A stretch of 64,000 nucleotides of DNA from Salvator merianae (GCA_003586115.2 QVOM02000112.1:105237153-105301152), one strand, 5' to 3'. Positions 22,241 to 33,979 are shown, numbered from the stretch's first letter. Program-made: numbers and translations. The notes: generated from the letters alone by a model not told the origin.

Positions 22241-23505
22241 GAAGACAGGGTGAATTTTCATGTGTCTGGGAAGTTTTAGACAGAAGGCTACATCATTGAT
22301 TTTGGCAATCACCTTAAAGCGGCCAATAAAGTGCATATCCAACTTATAGGACGGACGGGGGGATTTGAGGCGGTGCATGGATAAGTAGACCATGTTGCCA
22401 ACATCTATCTGCACCCCAGGCGCTTGGGATTTGGCTGCAGTGGCCTTTTGAGCCTGCTTGGCAAGCTATTGGGATGCTTGCAATTCTGACCAGGCAGCTA
22501 CAGAAGCGTCACCTCATGGGGACCATGGGGGTCCGGCAGCAGGGGAGGCAAGACATCCAAATCAGAGCTATACACAGCTTTAAATGAAGATACCTGTAAG
22601 AAGGAATGAACAGAGTTATTGTAAGCAAACTACTGTAAGGTAAATAAGAGGACCAGTCACTTTGCTTGAAAATTAGTAAAGCAGTGAAGATATCGATCCA
22701 TGGTTTGATTAATGCTTTCAGTCACCCCGTCGGTTTCAGGATAGTAGGCTGTTGAGAAAGAATGGTGGATGCTTAGAAGTATAGTAAACACTCTTCAGAA
22801 TTTTGCCGTCATCTGTACCCCTCTAACAGAAAGAAGACGTTTGGGCATACCATGCAGTCTAAAGACGTGTTCCATAAAAAGCTTGACTAAGGCAGGGGTG
22901 GACGGAACACCTTTTAGAGGAATAAAATGCGCCATTTTTGAGAAATGATCGACAACAGTGCAAATTGTTGTATGCCTGGAGGAGGGGGGCAGGTCCACGA
23001 TTAGATATAAGGTAAGCTGCTCCCAGGGACAGGCAGGAACAGGAAGAGGTTGCAGTAGCCCCTCTGGTTTAGCCGGGCGAGATTTAGATGTGATGCAAAC
23101 TGGACAAGAGCAAACGTAGGTTTTGATCTGTTCGCGCATACCAGGCCACTGGTAGAGGCATTTGATGGCAAGCAGGGTCTTCAGGAAGCCAAAATGCCAG
23201 GCAGAAGGGCTGTCATGATACAGTTGCAGGATCTTGGCCCGGAGGGCGGACGGAATGTACAGTTTCCCTGCTTTTGTGGGCAGGGGTTGGTTTGTCTCCA
23301 GCTGAGAGGCGTTGGCGTTGAACCAGCCATCCGAGGGGAGTGCTGCCTCGATATCAGCATACAGCAAGTCTGTACCTTGGCTGCTAGATTCAGTTGTTGT
23401 GGGGAGAGAACCGTAGCGTCCGTATTTTCATCAGTAGCTCGGTATTGTGGTTTACAAGAGAGAGCATCAGCTAAGCAGTTTTTGTCTCCCTGGATGTATT
23501 TAAGA
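22145..23505 (-). pseudogene. Ty3/Gypsy chromovirus pol remnant (RNase H end, integrase)
   Basis: Order on the minus strand: the end of RNase H (GDKNCLADALS, about 23505-23440), a frame change, then a 190-codon integrase stretch at 23367-22795. This keeps the HHCC zinc motif (HDSPSAWH, then CSCPVC) and VVDHFSKMAHFIPL. Two positions that are catalytic aspartates in active integrases are Tyr and Val here. A degraded interval follows, then the GPY/F-type C-terminal block with RPSYKLDMHFIGRFKV. Upstream pol and gag are missing where CR1 sequence begins (about 23500). Dead copy. Confidence 0.85.
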
Positions 23506-23690
23506 ACAGGGTGTGACCTGTCTAGTCCAGCATCCTATCTCACACAGTGACCACCAATTGATTCTGGGTGTTCTCAAGCAGAAAATAAAGGCAAAACCTT
23601 GACCTGGTCTCTCCTCCCTACGAATGGCCTCTAGAGCCATCCTGCCTGTGTGCAGTGGCAGCATATAGGATTTTGCTCCCTTCAAAAAGC
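23500..23690 (-). mobile_element. CR1 LINE 3' end fragment, reverse
   Basis: Contains gtctagtccagcatccta, cacacagtgaccaccaat and aggcaaaaccttgacc, the reverse of the CR1 3' untranslated region. It adjoins the broken end of the Gypsy remnant. Confidence 0.85.
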
Positions 23691-23704
23691 AAGGTTGGAC
23701 CTGA

Positions 23705-23775
23705 AGACAAATATGGATCAGAGAATTATGGAGTTGGTAGGGACCACATATATCATCTAGTCCAGCCCAAAGAGA
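23705..23775 (-). mobile_element. Short CR1 terminus of another subfamily, reverse
   Basis: The phrase tatggagttggtagggacc followed by catctagtccagccc is the reverse of the CR1 end that in birds and reptiles carries the (ATTCTATG)n terminus, as seen intact at 57180. Confidence 0.65.
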
Positions 23776-26560
23776 AATTAGGGTAAGAGTAAGGAGGAAG
23801 CAGTGGAAAGGAGTTATGGGTTATCTCAAAGGCAATCTACTTTAATTCTGTTCAGAACCTTTTTGCATTTTAAATGTAATTTTAACAAAATCAAACTGCA
23901 AAGCAGCTGCTACAGTGGCCTTTGGCATGACATGCAATTATAAAAGACAGACTCAAAAGTGGTTTTTATTGAACGATTATTAGCAAAATGGCTCCTGCTT
24001 CAAAAATAACAACTGCTGCCTTAAAGGCTAGCAGATTTGCTGCAGGCAGACATTTTTGGGAATCAGTGAGTACCTAAGCAGATGAATCTTATCCAGTGAC
24101 CCATCCAGAGTGAGTGTGATATTGTAGGTAACAGGAGTGCCCCGTTAGGAGCTGGGAGTCCAAGGTTTAAACGTTCAATGCACAAATATCCCTCTCAGGG
24201 TTGTTGTGAAAATAAAATGGAGAAAAAAATTCTGCTTTGAGCTCTTTGGAAAAAAGGGCAGAATAAAAAAAAGCAAAAATAAATCCACAGAATGAATGAA
24301 ATGAGATAAAAATTTACTCCACAAAAGATATGTTAATTTTTAAAGCACCATAGGATTGCATATTTGAGATGGGTGGGTAGAGGAGGTTTCCATACATTGA
24401 CAAATGCAAGTCTCCTGAAGACGTGAAAATTTCCTGAATATTCAAAAAAACTCATGAGAATAACAGTCTCCTTTTCGACCCATGATTGCTTAACCAGCAG
24501 CTATGACTGAGGCAATCCCCAGGCAAGGCAGGGGTGGATTTTCTCCTCATGTATGTGGACACAGCCGGGAGAGTCAATCATGTGAGCTGCCCATTAGTTT
24601 TGGCTCTCATCTAACACACAAGAATACAGAATGCGCTCCGTGCAGCCATCTGGCACACTGCTTTGTGACTAATTCAAAGGAGATGGATGACATCATGGGG
24701 CTAGGAAATAGCCTTGCTGTTTCTGATCCCAGAAATAGCCAGTCCTTTGTTGAATCTGATTTTCACCTGTATTCTCCAGGCTTCTTGTGCATTTCTGGCA
24801 GGAATCGCACTTCAGACTTTATAAATGAAATGTTTTTTTTCTACCTTTTTTCTTTTGCAAAGAAAATAAATCAGGATGGTATATAATTAGAGACAGCTGG
24901 TCAGATGTAAATACAGTGCAGAGATATACATTTAGGTAAGGAATAACGGTTTAAATGATACATAAGTTCCAGCATGGGAGGCAGGTGAAGATCTTGGGTT
25001 GTGAGAAGTTAGAGACAGTTTGCATTTAACTATGAAGGCAGCAGCAGCAGCAACAAGGCAGACCATTGTACTGGGTGCACCATGGTGCTGCACCAAAGCC
25101 TGGAGGATGGGCGGCTTGGTTTACCTGTCACCCTGCTGGGTGGCTTCCAGCAGTGGCAGTCAGGGCAGACTGCTGCACTCACAACCACTGGGCTTCACAG
25201 ACCCAAAACCGACACTACTCAGAAGTAAATCCCACTGCTTTTAGAGACACAGTGGTGCACCTGCCTGCCTGGATGCAAGCCTAGTCTGATCATTTGGGTT
25301 TGCTTTTGAGAAACCGATGCAAAAGAGTTCTGTATTTTTCCCTTGGAAGTCCTTGATAAGGATTCACTTGTACTTTGCTAAACTGCGGTCCTTTCTCTTC
25401 CTTTATCCCTCATTCAACACTGCCAGGAAGAAATTAAAGGCTTCCTCCACTTCCATCTGCTGATTAAACCAAAAAAGTGCAATTGCAATGGAGCAGAAAT
25501 CTCCATCTGCCCTTTAAGAAGCTTTATTGTGCGGTAGATGGGGTATTAAAGTTCTGCTTGTATAGATACAGGCTGGAGGGGGGAAAGGAGCAAACGGCAA
25601 ATGACTAGTAATGCCACCAAGGGAATTCATGTTCTGAGGCAGCAATGGGAACATATGGAGGGCAGAGCTTGCCTTGCCTGCCCCTGTGAAGCCAAGGTTT
25701 GAACGCTGGGACTGCAGCCAATCACTGACTGCACAGGGAGGGGGATTTGATGATGGGTAGAGGAAGAAAAAGTTCAGTTTCGCCGTGCCAAGCACAGGAA
25801 ATATCAATGTGAGCAATCCGAATTAAGTGAGTGTTAAAATGCAAGGGTGGGAATGATCAGAAGATGAATTTAGTCCTCATGCTTTTCCAATACAGATTAG
25901 ATTTACCATTTCAGACCGTGCGCTTACATTCCAATAGACACAAGATAGTAGGGAGAGGGAATGCGGGGAGGCGGGAAATGCAGTTTTTGCCTCAAAACTG
26001 TCCCTTCACTTGATAGATATTTGTATATATATATATGTACAGACTAAAATATGGGTTTAAAATGAAGTCTGGACTACATAAGGACTGCTATGTCTCTGAA
26101 TCCTAAGAGTACAAATTTAAATGCTGTTTCTTTGTCTAGTCCACTGGGTTTGTTTCTTTTGAAAATTCAATATCCAACTTTCACAGGGTTTAAGGGGAGC
26201 CAGTGAAAACTCCCATTGCTCCCTTTCCACCAGCTAATCAGTGGTGGCTGCTGAAGCCCCAGTATTGCTGTCTAGAAGATGTCACAGTAAGCCTTGCTCT
26301 ACTTTAAACCTCTGTAGCTTGCTTTTATAGCATTTCTTCAAAGTTTGGTTAACCATATAAAGGGGAAAAGAAAATCAGGATATGTTGGGGGGCACAGAGG
26401 GATAGAAAGTAAGCAAAAGTTGTCTGACTCAGATTCTCAATAAAAGGAGTGAAACCACTATTTTTAATCTGGTCTGTAGTCTCCAGATAGGAAAGGATGA
26501 GGAAACAGCCTCAAAGTAGTGTTTCCGGGTTAAAATTGAGCACCATCCGGATGGGGTCTA
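23776..26560. other. Intronic sequence with one short LINE/SINE tail
   Basis: At about 24185-24285, ctctcagggttgttgtgaa, followed by ttgagctctttggaaaaaag and an A-rich end, is a forward L2-type tail. I recognise nothing else. The 127-codon open frame near 24503 has no family similarity. Confidence 0.5.
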
Positions 26561-27031
26561 GCAGCCTTTTCACACTTCGCACATTAGAACAGGATAACAA
26601 TTGTGGCAAAAATAACAATCCTGTTCTAACGTGGAATTGACCACGCAGCATGGACACTGTCCGCACTGCGTGGCCCTATAATTGAATACGAGCAGAATTG
26701 CCATAACAGGAACCAGGAAGTGCCCAGCCACTGTCATGGTGACCAGTAGCACCGTGTGGTGCGCAGGTGTGCGCAGCTGCAATTGTGCAATCATGCAGGC
26801 ACAACTACCACACACGGCACGGCCGTGCATTCAAAGTGTGAATGCACTTTACCGGGAGCTGGATATCAGCTCCCGGTAAAGCTGTGGAGCACTAATTTGT
26901 GCTCCACAGCTATCCGTGATCAGGAGTAGAAATATGCTGTCCAAGGTCACAAGGGCTCCGCAAAGTGTGGAAGCCCTTTGCTAGCGAGCATCAGGAGCAT
27001 TCCTGACACTAGCTTAAATTGAGAACAGGCC
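26561..27031. mobile_element. Hairpin-array MITE, family R2-like (471 bp)
   Basis: Flanked by CTA on both sides. Termini GCAGCCTTTTCACACTTC and the complement of GGCCTGTTCTCAATTT are loosely inverted. At least seven hairpins follow in series: 26584-26629 (12-bp perfect arms), 26641-26673, 26825-26847, 26848-26880 (13-bp arms), 26880-26911 (13-bp arms), about 26950-26979, and 26980-27013. Three of them sit end to end without spacing. No coding capacity. Confidence 0.75.
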
Positions 27032-27087
27032 CTAGTTCTGGGCCATGGCATGGAGTGGACCCCCAGGAATGTGACACCCCAAAGCGT

Positions 27088-27157
27088 CAAATGTCCAAAG
27101 GCCTCTGAAAAGAAAATTTGGTTGTTACTGCTCTTTTTAGAGGCCTTTGGACATTTG
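27088..27157. repeat. 25-bp-stem hairpin, microRNA-precursor-like
   Basis: Left arm 27088-27112 and right arm 27133-27157 pair over 25 positions (24 Watson-Crick and one G-T), with a 20-base loop. The core of the left arm reads AAATGTCCAAAGGCCTCTG. It lies 56 bp after the preceding MITE. It could be a small MITE of its own or a hairpin RNA precursor; expression is unknown. Confidence 0.7.
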
Positions 27158-28062
27158 GGGGTTGGCTAGAAAATGCATCCATTCCCAATCAGTCCCCAAC
27201 CCAGCCCAATCTTTGACAAAGGAAACTTGCTTGTAAGCTTCTTTGAAGCACTCTGAGGTTGCCTTGTTGATGGGAATCTCTTCCTGGCTGTTGCTTGAAT
27301 GTGTGTGGGACCAAGAATCAGCCATATAGCCAAAAACAAATTTTAAATTACCGTCAGGGACTGAAAATGCAGCAGACTTCCACTTGGACATCTAGCCTGA
27401 GGGAGCAATTCTTCCTGAGATGTAATTTGGTCCACAGTTGGCAAAAATAGTTAGCTGTGAATGCTGTTCCGCAGCAGCTAAACCCATAGCTAAGAAAGAT
27501 CAAAGGCAAGCTACTCGTGGATGCCAAAGGCAAGGCTCCTTTCCAATGCCAGTCCACTAGTTCTGGCCCACAAGTTATCTGTTGTCACCCCCAGGGTGTG
27601 GCAGCATTAAATGTCCCTCTAACCTGAACCAGCATCAAGACCCTGTTACTGCCCTGAAATGGGGGCAGGGCACAATTACCAGTCCCAGTGATGCGGCTAT
27701 TTATCTGCTGTGAGCCAAATGGAGGGGCACTGGCTGTTCAGTTCAGCTGACTGGAGGCTGGATAATATGTGCACTGGTGTGGCCCTCCTGAGCTGACCAG
27801 GGCAGTGGCCATATAAATGACCTCCCAGGATGGCAGGGTCATGCCTGAGCCAACCTATGTCCAGCCAGCTCCCAGTGGTTCCCATATGCACAAAACCTGA
27901 GTCTGTCTGGGTGGAGTTGACTGTACACAACAGAAATTTCATACATATGTTGAAGCTGAGCCAAATAAGAACCAGTGGAATGGCATGGAAATGGTGCCTT
28001 GCCTGAGCAATATTAATGGCTACCTATACCGGGATACTGGTAAACCTGTTAAAACCTGTCCA
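27158..28062. other. Intronic sequence without recognised features
   Basis: No exon or repeat family assigned. Confidence 0.45.
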
Positions 28063-28780
28063 TGGGCCACTTTAGCTGGGGAACCTATTTTGGCAGCGCA
28101 TCAAATTGTGCTTCTGAAATGGGTCTCCCTAAAACCCGGAAGCTCGCTTCGACGATCACGCAGTCTTCAGAGCCAGAGCAGGAGCTGTCCCAGAACAGCC
28201 TTCCAAGTGCAAAAGGCTGGTTCTGGAACAGGAGGAGTGGTCCTGCAGCTGGAACCACTCCTGTCTGACCCGGTCCTGCTGGATCAGGTCAGGAAGGTAA
28301 TGACGGAAACAGCCAATGAGTTAAAATACATTTTAAAAGCCCTACCATTGGCCCATATAATTGTAAAAGGCCTGGGTGAATAAAAATGTCCTTACTGGGC
28401 TCCTGAATACGTGTACCAATGGTACCAGGTGGATCTCTCTGAGAAAGCTATTCCAGAAAATTGGTGCCATTGCTATGAAAGCTCTATCCTATGTGGTCAC
28501 ATTACTTCATTTGATGGGATCACTCTGAGCAGGACTTCTGTGACAGATTTTGGGCTACAGGATATGTGGAACAAGGTAGTGTTTGTAAGTAACCTGCTTC
28601 CAAGCCATTTAAGAGTGTGTAAAGATCAAAAACAGCATGTTAAATTGGACCTGCCCTGAAAGCTGACAGGGAGCCAATGCAGCTGACAAGCAGTGATGTG
28701 ATGCATTCAAAATGCCTTGCCTTGTGGCCCTGTTCTGGACCAGTTGTATTTTCCAAACGGAGCGGTGGGGGAAAGCATGG
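28063..28780 (-). mobile_element. L2-clade LINE 3' region, reverse, partly unassigned
   Basis: From about 28355 the phrases ggcctgggtgaataaaaatg, ttccagaaaattggtgcc and agggagccaatgcagctg are the reverse of the L2-type LINE region that also occurs at 33979-34490. The interval 28065-28350 contains ggatcaggtcaggaagg and looks like a separate insertion whose ends I cannot define. Confidence 0.6.
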
Positions 28781-30313
28781 TTATTGGGTTTAATATATTT
28801 ATTTTAATTAATCATGCATTTTCTTTGGCCAAAAACATGGTGTCTCATTACAGTGGTGTGATTTTCCTCCCACCATTTCATGCATGGGTAATTAGCAATA
28901 TTTATAGTATTATTCCTGCATCCTATAAAAGTCTAATATATGACTAAAAAACTGAGCCAGTTCTCCAAAGCTATTGTCTTCTCTCCCACCCTCTCCCCGA
29001 ACTTTGTAATTCATCATATGCAACATGAGGAAATTGTCAATTTTTGGTGCCTGTGTTTTATCATAGATAATATCAAACTCATTCTATATTATGTTGAACT
29101 TAGATATACAAACTGGGAATAAACTGTAAAGTCAGTCATTTTCATTTTAAATTCTACTCACGTTTCCCTGAATGTTCAGTCCCACTGATAATTGTTGGAA
29201 ATTACTTCCAAGTGACTATGTTTACACTTTTAGCACAGTCATAAGACATGCTGCGTGCATCTGAAGATAATATACCTGTAATATTACAGCAGCATTTCAG
29301 GAATGTTGCATAGGTGTGCAATTCAGAGGTATGGATAGGATAGGTTTAGCTAAGAAACTGAGCGTAGTGAATTTCTGTTTTATCCATTCTTGTATTAATT
29401 GTGATTCATCTGAAGCAAGCAATATTGAAACTAGGCCCTCTCAAGGGTATGCTTGAATTAAGCTAGTTAGGGTTCAGCCTTGCAGCTTCCTGTAGCCTTG
29501 CAACTCCTGGCATCCCCAACCAGGAATGACAGTGGTCAAGGTTGATGGGAATCATAATCCAAAAGCATCCGAAAGGCCATAGCGTAGTCACCTTTTGTTT
29601 ATCATGATGCTCCAAAGCTGCCAATAGCAAAACAAAATTTTGCTGAGATTTTTCCTGTAGTGTAGAGGACATCCCCCCCCCCCCAAGGAGGCGAGCTATT
29701 TTTGTCTTACATTTTGTCTCTTGTGAGTACCTTCTAACAGAGCAGTTGGAGATTGTTCTTAATGCAGCTTAATCCATAGATTCCTTAAGACGTATATGCA
29801 TTCTGCTTCTTCCTTGGATATAAGACAAGATTCAGATTTTTTGAAACCAACTAATTCATCATCAGTAAAAGTCCTTCATTTGAACTGAACTAATGAAAAT
29901 TAAATGATGGGGTTGCAGTCTTTACTAAGTTGGTACTTTAATAACTTCAGCTCCTTTACTTACATTATTCCAAAATATAATCTGTCAACCTATTTTTGAA
30001 GCCATTGTCCAGTATACATCACACAAACCCTATATTCTCATTGCTTATGACATCTACAGCCTTATGGGCTTCTTACCCTTTCCATAGCCAGCTGCAGAGA
30101 AACTTTTATTTATGTAGGTTTTGGCAAAACATTTTCTGCTTCATTCTATTCTGGTTCTGCACCAGTGAATTTAGTACAATTGAATTTAGTAAAATCAACT
30201 GTTGTTGATTTTAACATCAGCTTCTTTTTTCCCCCAGGTATGAAAGATACTCTTCAACTTGTTTATAAAGTTAATGGTTTGTTATTTTTAATTATTTCTC
30301 TTGTTTTCTCTAG
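28781..30313. other. Intronic sequence before exon 30314
   Basis: Apart from the repeat fragment at 29459 and a C run at 29672, no feature recognised. Confidence 0.5.
29459..29600 (-). repeat. Repeat family R5 fragment
   Basis: The minus strand reads gattatgattcccatcaac and tggttggggatgccagg, the widespread amniote repeat around actcccatcatccc-type text. A second copy lies at 59214-59345. I cannot assign the superfamily. Confidence 0.5.
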
Positions 30314-30436
30314 ATTTTCACAGCGTTGCCTCCCTTCACCTTGGGAATCTTTGAACGTTCGTGCACTCAAGACAATATGCTTAGGTTCCCCCAGCTTTAC
30401 AAGATTACTCAAAATGCTGATGGGTTCAATAGCAGG
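30314..30436 (+). CDS. ATP8A2: ATP8A2 exon (M6 and M6-M7 loop)
   Basis: Forty-one whole codons, phase 0 at both ends, between ttctctag and gtaaga. The translation begins [19 protein letters not shown] and continues with [14 protein letters not shown]. This completes M6 and the cytoplasmic loop before M7. These residues identify ATP8A2: from family knowledge ATP8A1 has a methionine/leucine version ([15 protein letters not shown]) and a different loop. The exon joins exon 20050-20124 in frame across an intron of about 10.2 kb that contains a Gypsy remnant and several LINE and DNA-transposon copies. I see no disruption, so it should be functional. Confidence 0.96.
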
Positions 30437-32585
30437 GTAAGAGACAATGTTTACTTTTGGCGAAAGGAAAGAAAACAAGAGGGATTTGAGCTTTATGCAA
30501 GTGGAAATTAATCCTTTAATGATCAGAAGCATAAATTCACTAAAATTCTGGCTAAGTTCCTCTTTTTCGACAACCATCACATCCTATTTTTTTTTCTCTT
30601 CCCCTCTGATTTTCTGCAGTTTTTCTAGTGTGTGGCATAGAAATAACAGGATGGGGACCTGCTGTAAGAGCATGGAGTGGTAGTTTTCCCATACCAGCCA
30701 TATGGAATGAAGCAGAAAAGCTGCTTCTTTGTTTACGTTTGACTTTTCTATACCACCATGTTGGGAAAATTCCCAGACTAATAACACAAAAACTGTTAAA
30801 AGACAGTGAAAAAGAGGATGAGGATGATTATTGTAATAGTGGCAGTGCTAATGTAGAATTTAAAGAACTCAAAAGCGTCTGGAGTTTAAAAGCAAGCTAA
30901 AACCCAAGCAATAGGACTATAATAATTTATTTAAAAATCAAGAAAAAAAGAGAGAGAGAGAGAGCTTTTTGTTTAATGTCACAAGGCTATTGTTGGAGTG
31001 GATATTTAGAGAAACAGTCTGAGATCAATATGCCATAGTGCAGCTACTCAGAAAGTTCACTCTGTAGAAAGCCACACTTTCCTTTCCTCCTTGACACCAA
31101 CAGAAGGGCCTCTACTGAAGATCATAACTTGTAGACAAACTGTCCTTAGGTCTGCTCAGCAGAATATATATCTAACTGGGCAAGCCATTCCCAATACTTT
31201 AAAATTCTGTTGAAATGAAGTGGCCAACTGGAGGTGTTTTCCTGTTCCCCATGCTCAAAAAGGTTTGCTTGTCATTGCTTCAGCAAAGAGGTGGGAATTT
31301 CCTACCCAGCGGTCAATCAGTGAGCAGCACCTCTTGCAGTCATGATTGGTTGCCTGTTGAAGTAAATAGACTGCCCCTTGGGTAGGTTTTGAAGTTTGAG
31401 CTGTATATTTGAGTAAACATGTTTGGAAAGCTTCTTTTGTGTGCACCTAGGAATTATTCGCTTGGGTTATTCAGGCAGCTTTAAAAATCCCAGTATGACT
31501 GTACCCTAAGCCTCAGTAAACTCTGGCTCAATTTCAGCCATGGATATTAGCTTAGAAGGAGTGGTTTATGTTATCCTTTCAAATGATGGTAGCCACACTT
31601 TAGCTCATGGATTGCCTTTTGGCACCTAGTTGTAGTTGTGTGCCAAAGCAGCTGAACTCTTGTTCTGTTCAGTGCATTGGATTGAATTGAATTGAATTGA
31701 ATTGACACACATCCAGCTAAATTCGCTGATAACACAAATAGAAGTCAACAGGGGCTGCATTAAAAACTTCAGCTGCCATGAGTTCAAAAAGTTATGCGTA
31801 AAATTTCAAACTGCAGTACTGGCCATAGAACTCACATGGTTTTCAGAAACCCCCCAGATACAGCTTGGGAAGGAATGAGCCACACAGTGGGGTTTCTGGG
31901 GACTTGCACAGAACACAACTTATTTTATGTTCTGTTATGAAACATTCCCACACTTTTACCTGCCAGTGTTTTTTAAACTCCATCCTCCTCAAGAGACTTT
32001 GAGAAAATATTGAGATGACTTTATTGTTCCTGTCAGGGTGCTGGTTTTAAAAAGATGGTTTGGGAGATATGCAGGTAAAATTACATGGATGTATTTTCTT
32101 TTCATATTTTGGAAAATTGCTTCAACTCTCTTAGCCTTCTTGTTTTATTAACCTGTTCAGGCTAACAAAGCCTCAGCATTCAGTTTTATTTTTTAACCTA
32201 AATGTGTGTGGTTCAAGAAAAGAAAAGTTCTGAGGTAGTGTTTGTTAGAGGAGGCTAAGATTTCAGTAGACAGATGTGAAACCCAAAGAGGCCATCTTTC
32301 ATGAAAATAAGCCGTGTGTTGGAAGGTTTTTCAGTAGATTTACTCATCTTGACTTAATTTTCTTTACAATTATTCATGGAGAAGAGTGGAATGAGAAGGA
32401 AAAGTTGAATATTTAAGTTGGTTGTATGGCTACCTTAGCAGACAACAAATAATGACATTTTATATAAATTGTTGTTTTCATTTAACACAGTCTTATAAGA
32501 AATAAGTTATAAAAGGCATTGGAAAATGTTTAAATCAATTTATTTAAATCACAGGGTAACCAGCCACGAGATGGCTGGGAGACTA
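30437..32585. other. Intronic sequence with two simple repeats
   Basis: (AG)n at 30949-30964 and five ATTGA units at 31681-31705. No mobile element recognised otherwise. Confidence 0.55.
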
Positions 32586-33034
32586 GGGACCTTTTCACAC
32601 TTGGCTTGGAGGCAGTTCCAGGCAGATCACAGGATCCACCTGGAACAGTCCCAGAGACCTCCTGCCTGTTCCTGAGACTTACCTGCTATGGACAGCTTAA
32701 AAGCTATCCACAGGCTATCCCATGCTGTTGGGAATGGTACGTGAACTGTGCAAATGGGATGCTTCCAGGCGTTGCATCCCAACCCAGCTCACCCCACCTT
32801 CCTGCATTGTACACGCCATCCCCTCGCTCAGTTGTGGCTAGAGGTGGACGGGCATCCAGTGTCCAGGCACAAGGCCTGGAACTTGATCATTTGCATGACT
32901 GCCACTGCTGGGCAGAAACACAATCGGGAATGTTCCTGCTTCTAGCAGTGTAAATGGCTCTGGCCATTCCTGAAGTGCACCAGCCTGGAATGGTCTCTGG
33001 AGACCATTCCAGCCAGGTAAGTGCAAACCTGGCC
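32586..33034. mobile_element. Hairpin-array MITE, family R2-like (449 bp)
   Basis: Flanked by CTA on both sides. Termini GGGACCTTTTCACACTTG and the complement of GGGCCAGGTTTGCACTTA. Internal hairpins: 32615-32646 (GTTCCAGG arms), 32689-32710 (10-bp arms, one mismatch), 32755-32781 (TGGGATGC arms), 32863-32879 (CCAGGC arms) and 32986-33011 (11-bp perfect arms, 4-base loop). It ends 261 bp before exon 33296. Confidence 0.75.
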
Positions 33035-33295
33035 CTAAATTTTCATGCTGATAACTCCTGGTTATCAGGAGATAGCTACCTGATCCTCACAAGCCTTACT
33101 TCAGGGAATAAATTAGCTTCTCTTAGTTCATTATTATTGTGATTTTTAAAATTAAAATTCTTGTGACAGCAGTAATATAATTTGACTTTTTTCAAATAAA
33201 AATAGGTTCAGAACATTATAGAATGTAAAATTGAATGAGAATACAACTGCCTTTGAGAGTTTTACCAGCCTCCTCTCTTCTCTGGTTTTCCTCAG

Positions 33296-33374
33296 GTGTT
33301 CTGGGGTCACTGCATCAATGCTTTGATCCATTCCATCATTCTCTTTTGGTTTCCACTGAAAGCACTGGAACATG
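33296..33374 (+). CDS. ATP8A2: ATP8A2 exon (M7)
   Basis: Seventy-nine bases between tttcctcag and gtaaat. It starts in phase 0 ([19 protein letters not shown]...) and ends one base into an Asp codon that the next exon completes. It encodes membrane helix M7 and the beginning of the M7-M8 loop (PLKALEH). The WGHCINAL signature is the ATP8A2 form, whereas ATP8A1 has VHCLNGL at this place. The codon phase matches exon 37691-37752 exactly, which supports both boundaries. Confidence 0.95.
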
Positions 33375-33860
33375 GTAAATACTGTACTTTATTCTTCCAA
33401 ATGTCATCATTTCTAGCCCAGATTTGCTGTGTTTGTGGGTCACAACAAGTTCCAAGCAAACTAATCATGATAGATAAGCCTATGACCTCTAGGCCCAAGC
33501 ATTTATCAAAAGTGACCTTCTAAATCCTTCACTGTTTGTGTGCACTCTTATGTTGACAGCAGTTTCCATCCTTGGAAAGATATATTGGTTTTCTGTTTGT
33601 TATTATTCCAGTTACCTGAAATAAATGGCCATCGCTAGGAGGAATAAGATATGACAAGATTGTTACTGTTTAAATAAAGCTCCATAAAAGCAGTTAGTTA
33701 ATGCCAATGTTCTGCAGTGTTACAATATGTGTACATGGGATATCTCTTAAAATACCTGGACATAATAAAATTTTTCTTGAGCATTTGATAGCATAGTATA
33801 CTAGGAAGTACAGTTTGATGTGTGACTTCCTCTGAGTGTTGTCCTAAATATTTTTTAGAT
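33375..33860. other. Intronic sequence without recognised features
   Basis: No feature seen. Confidence 0.5.
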
Positions 33861-33864
33861 TATT

Positions 33865-33945
33865 CTATATATTTTATCTTTCTATTGTTGTAACCTGCTT
33901 TGGGTCCTTTGGGTAAAGGGCAGGATATAAATTCTTAAATATAAT
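33865..33945 (+). mobile_element. LINE/SINE 3' tail, forward
   Basis: The phrase gtaacctgctttgggtcc followed by aaagggcaggatataaattc is a forward L2-type tail. It faces a second tail of the same kind at 33979 across a (TTTTA)n run. Confidence 0.6.
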
Positions 33946-33954
33946 ATAATTTGC

Positions 33955-33979
33955 ATTTTATTTTATTTTATTTTATTTA
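33955..33979. repeat. (TTTTA)n microsatellite
   Basis: Pentanucleotide run between two facing LINE tails, so it probably derives from one of them. Confidence 0.9.

Noticed and set aside
22795..23367. Longest open frame of the window (190 codons, minus strand) as a host gene
   Set aside because: It is the integrase part of a Ty3/Gypsy element, with an LTR, purine tract and chromodomain beside it, and lacks catalytic residues.
27985..28383. 132-codon + strand open frame
   Set aside because: It lies in LINE-derived and unassigned repeat sequence, with no splice sites or family similarity.
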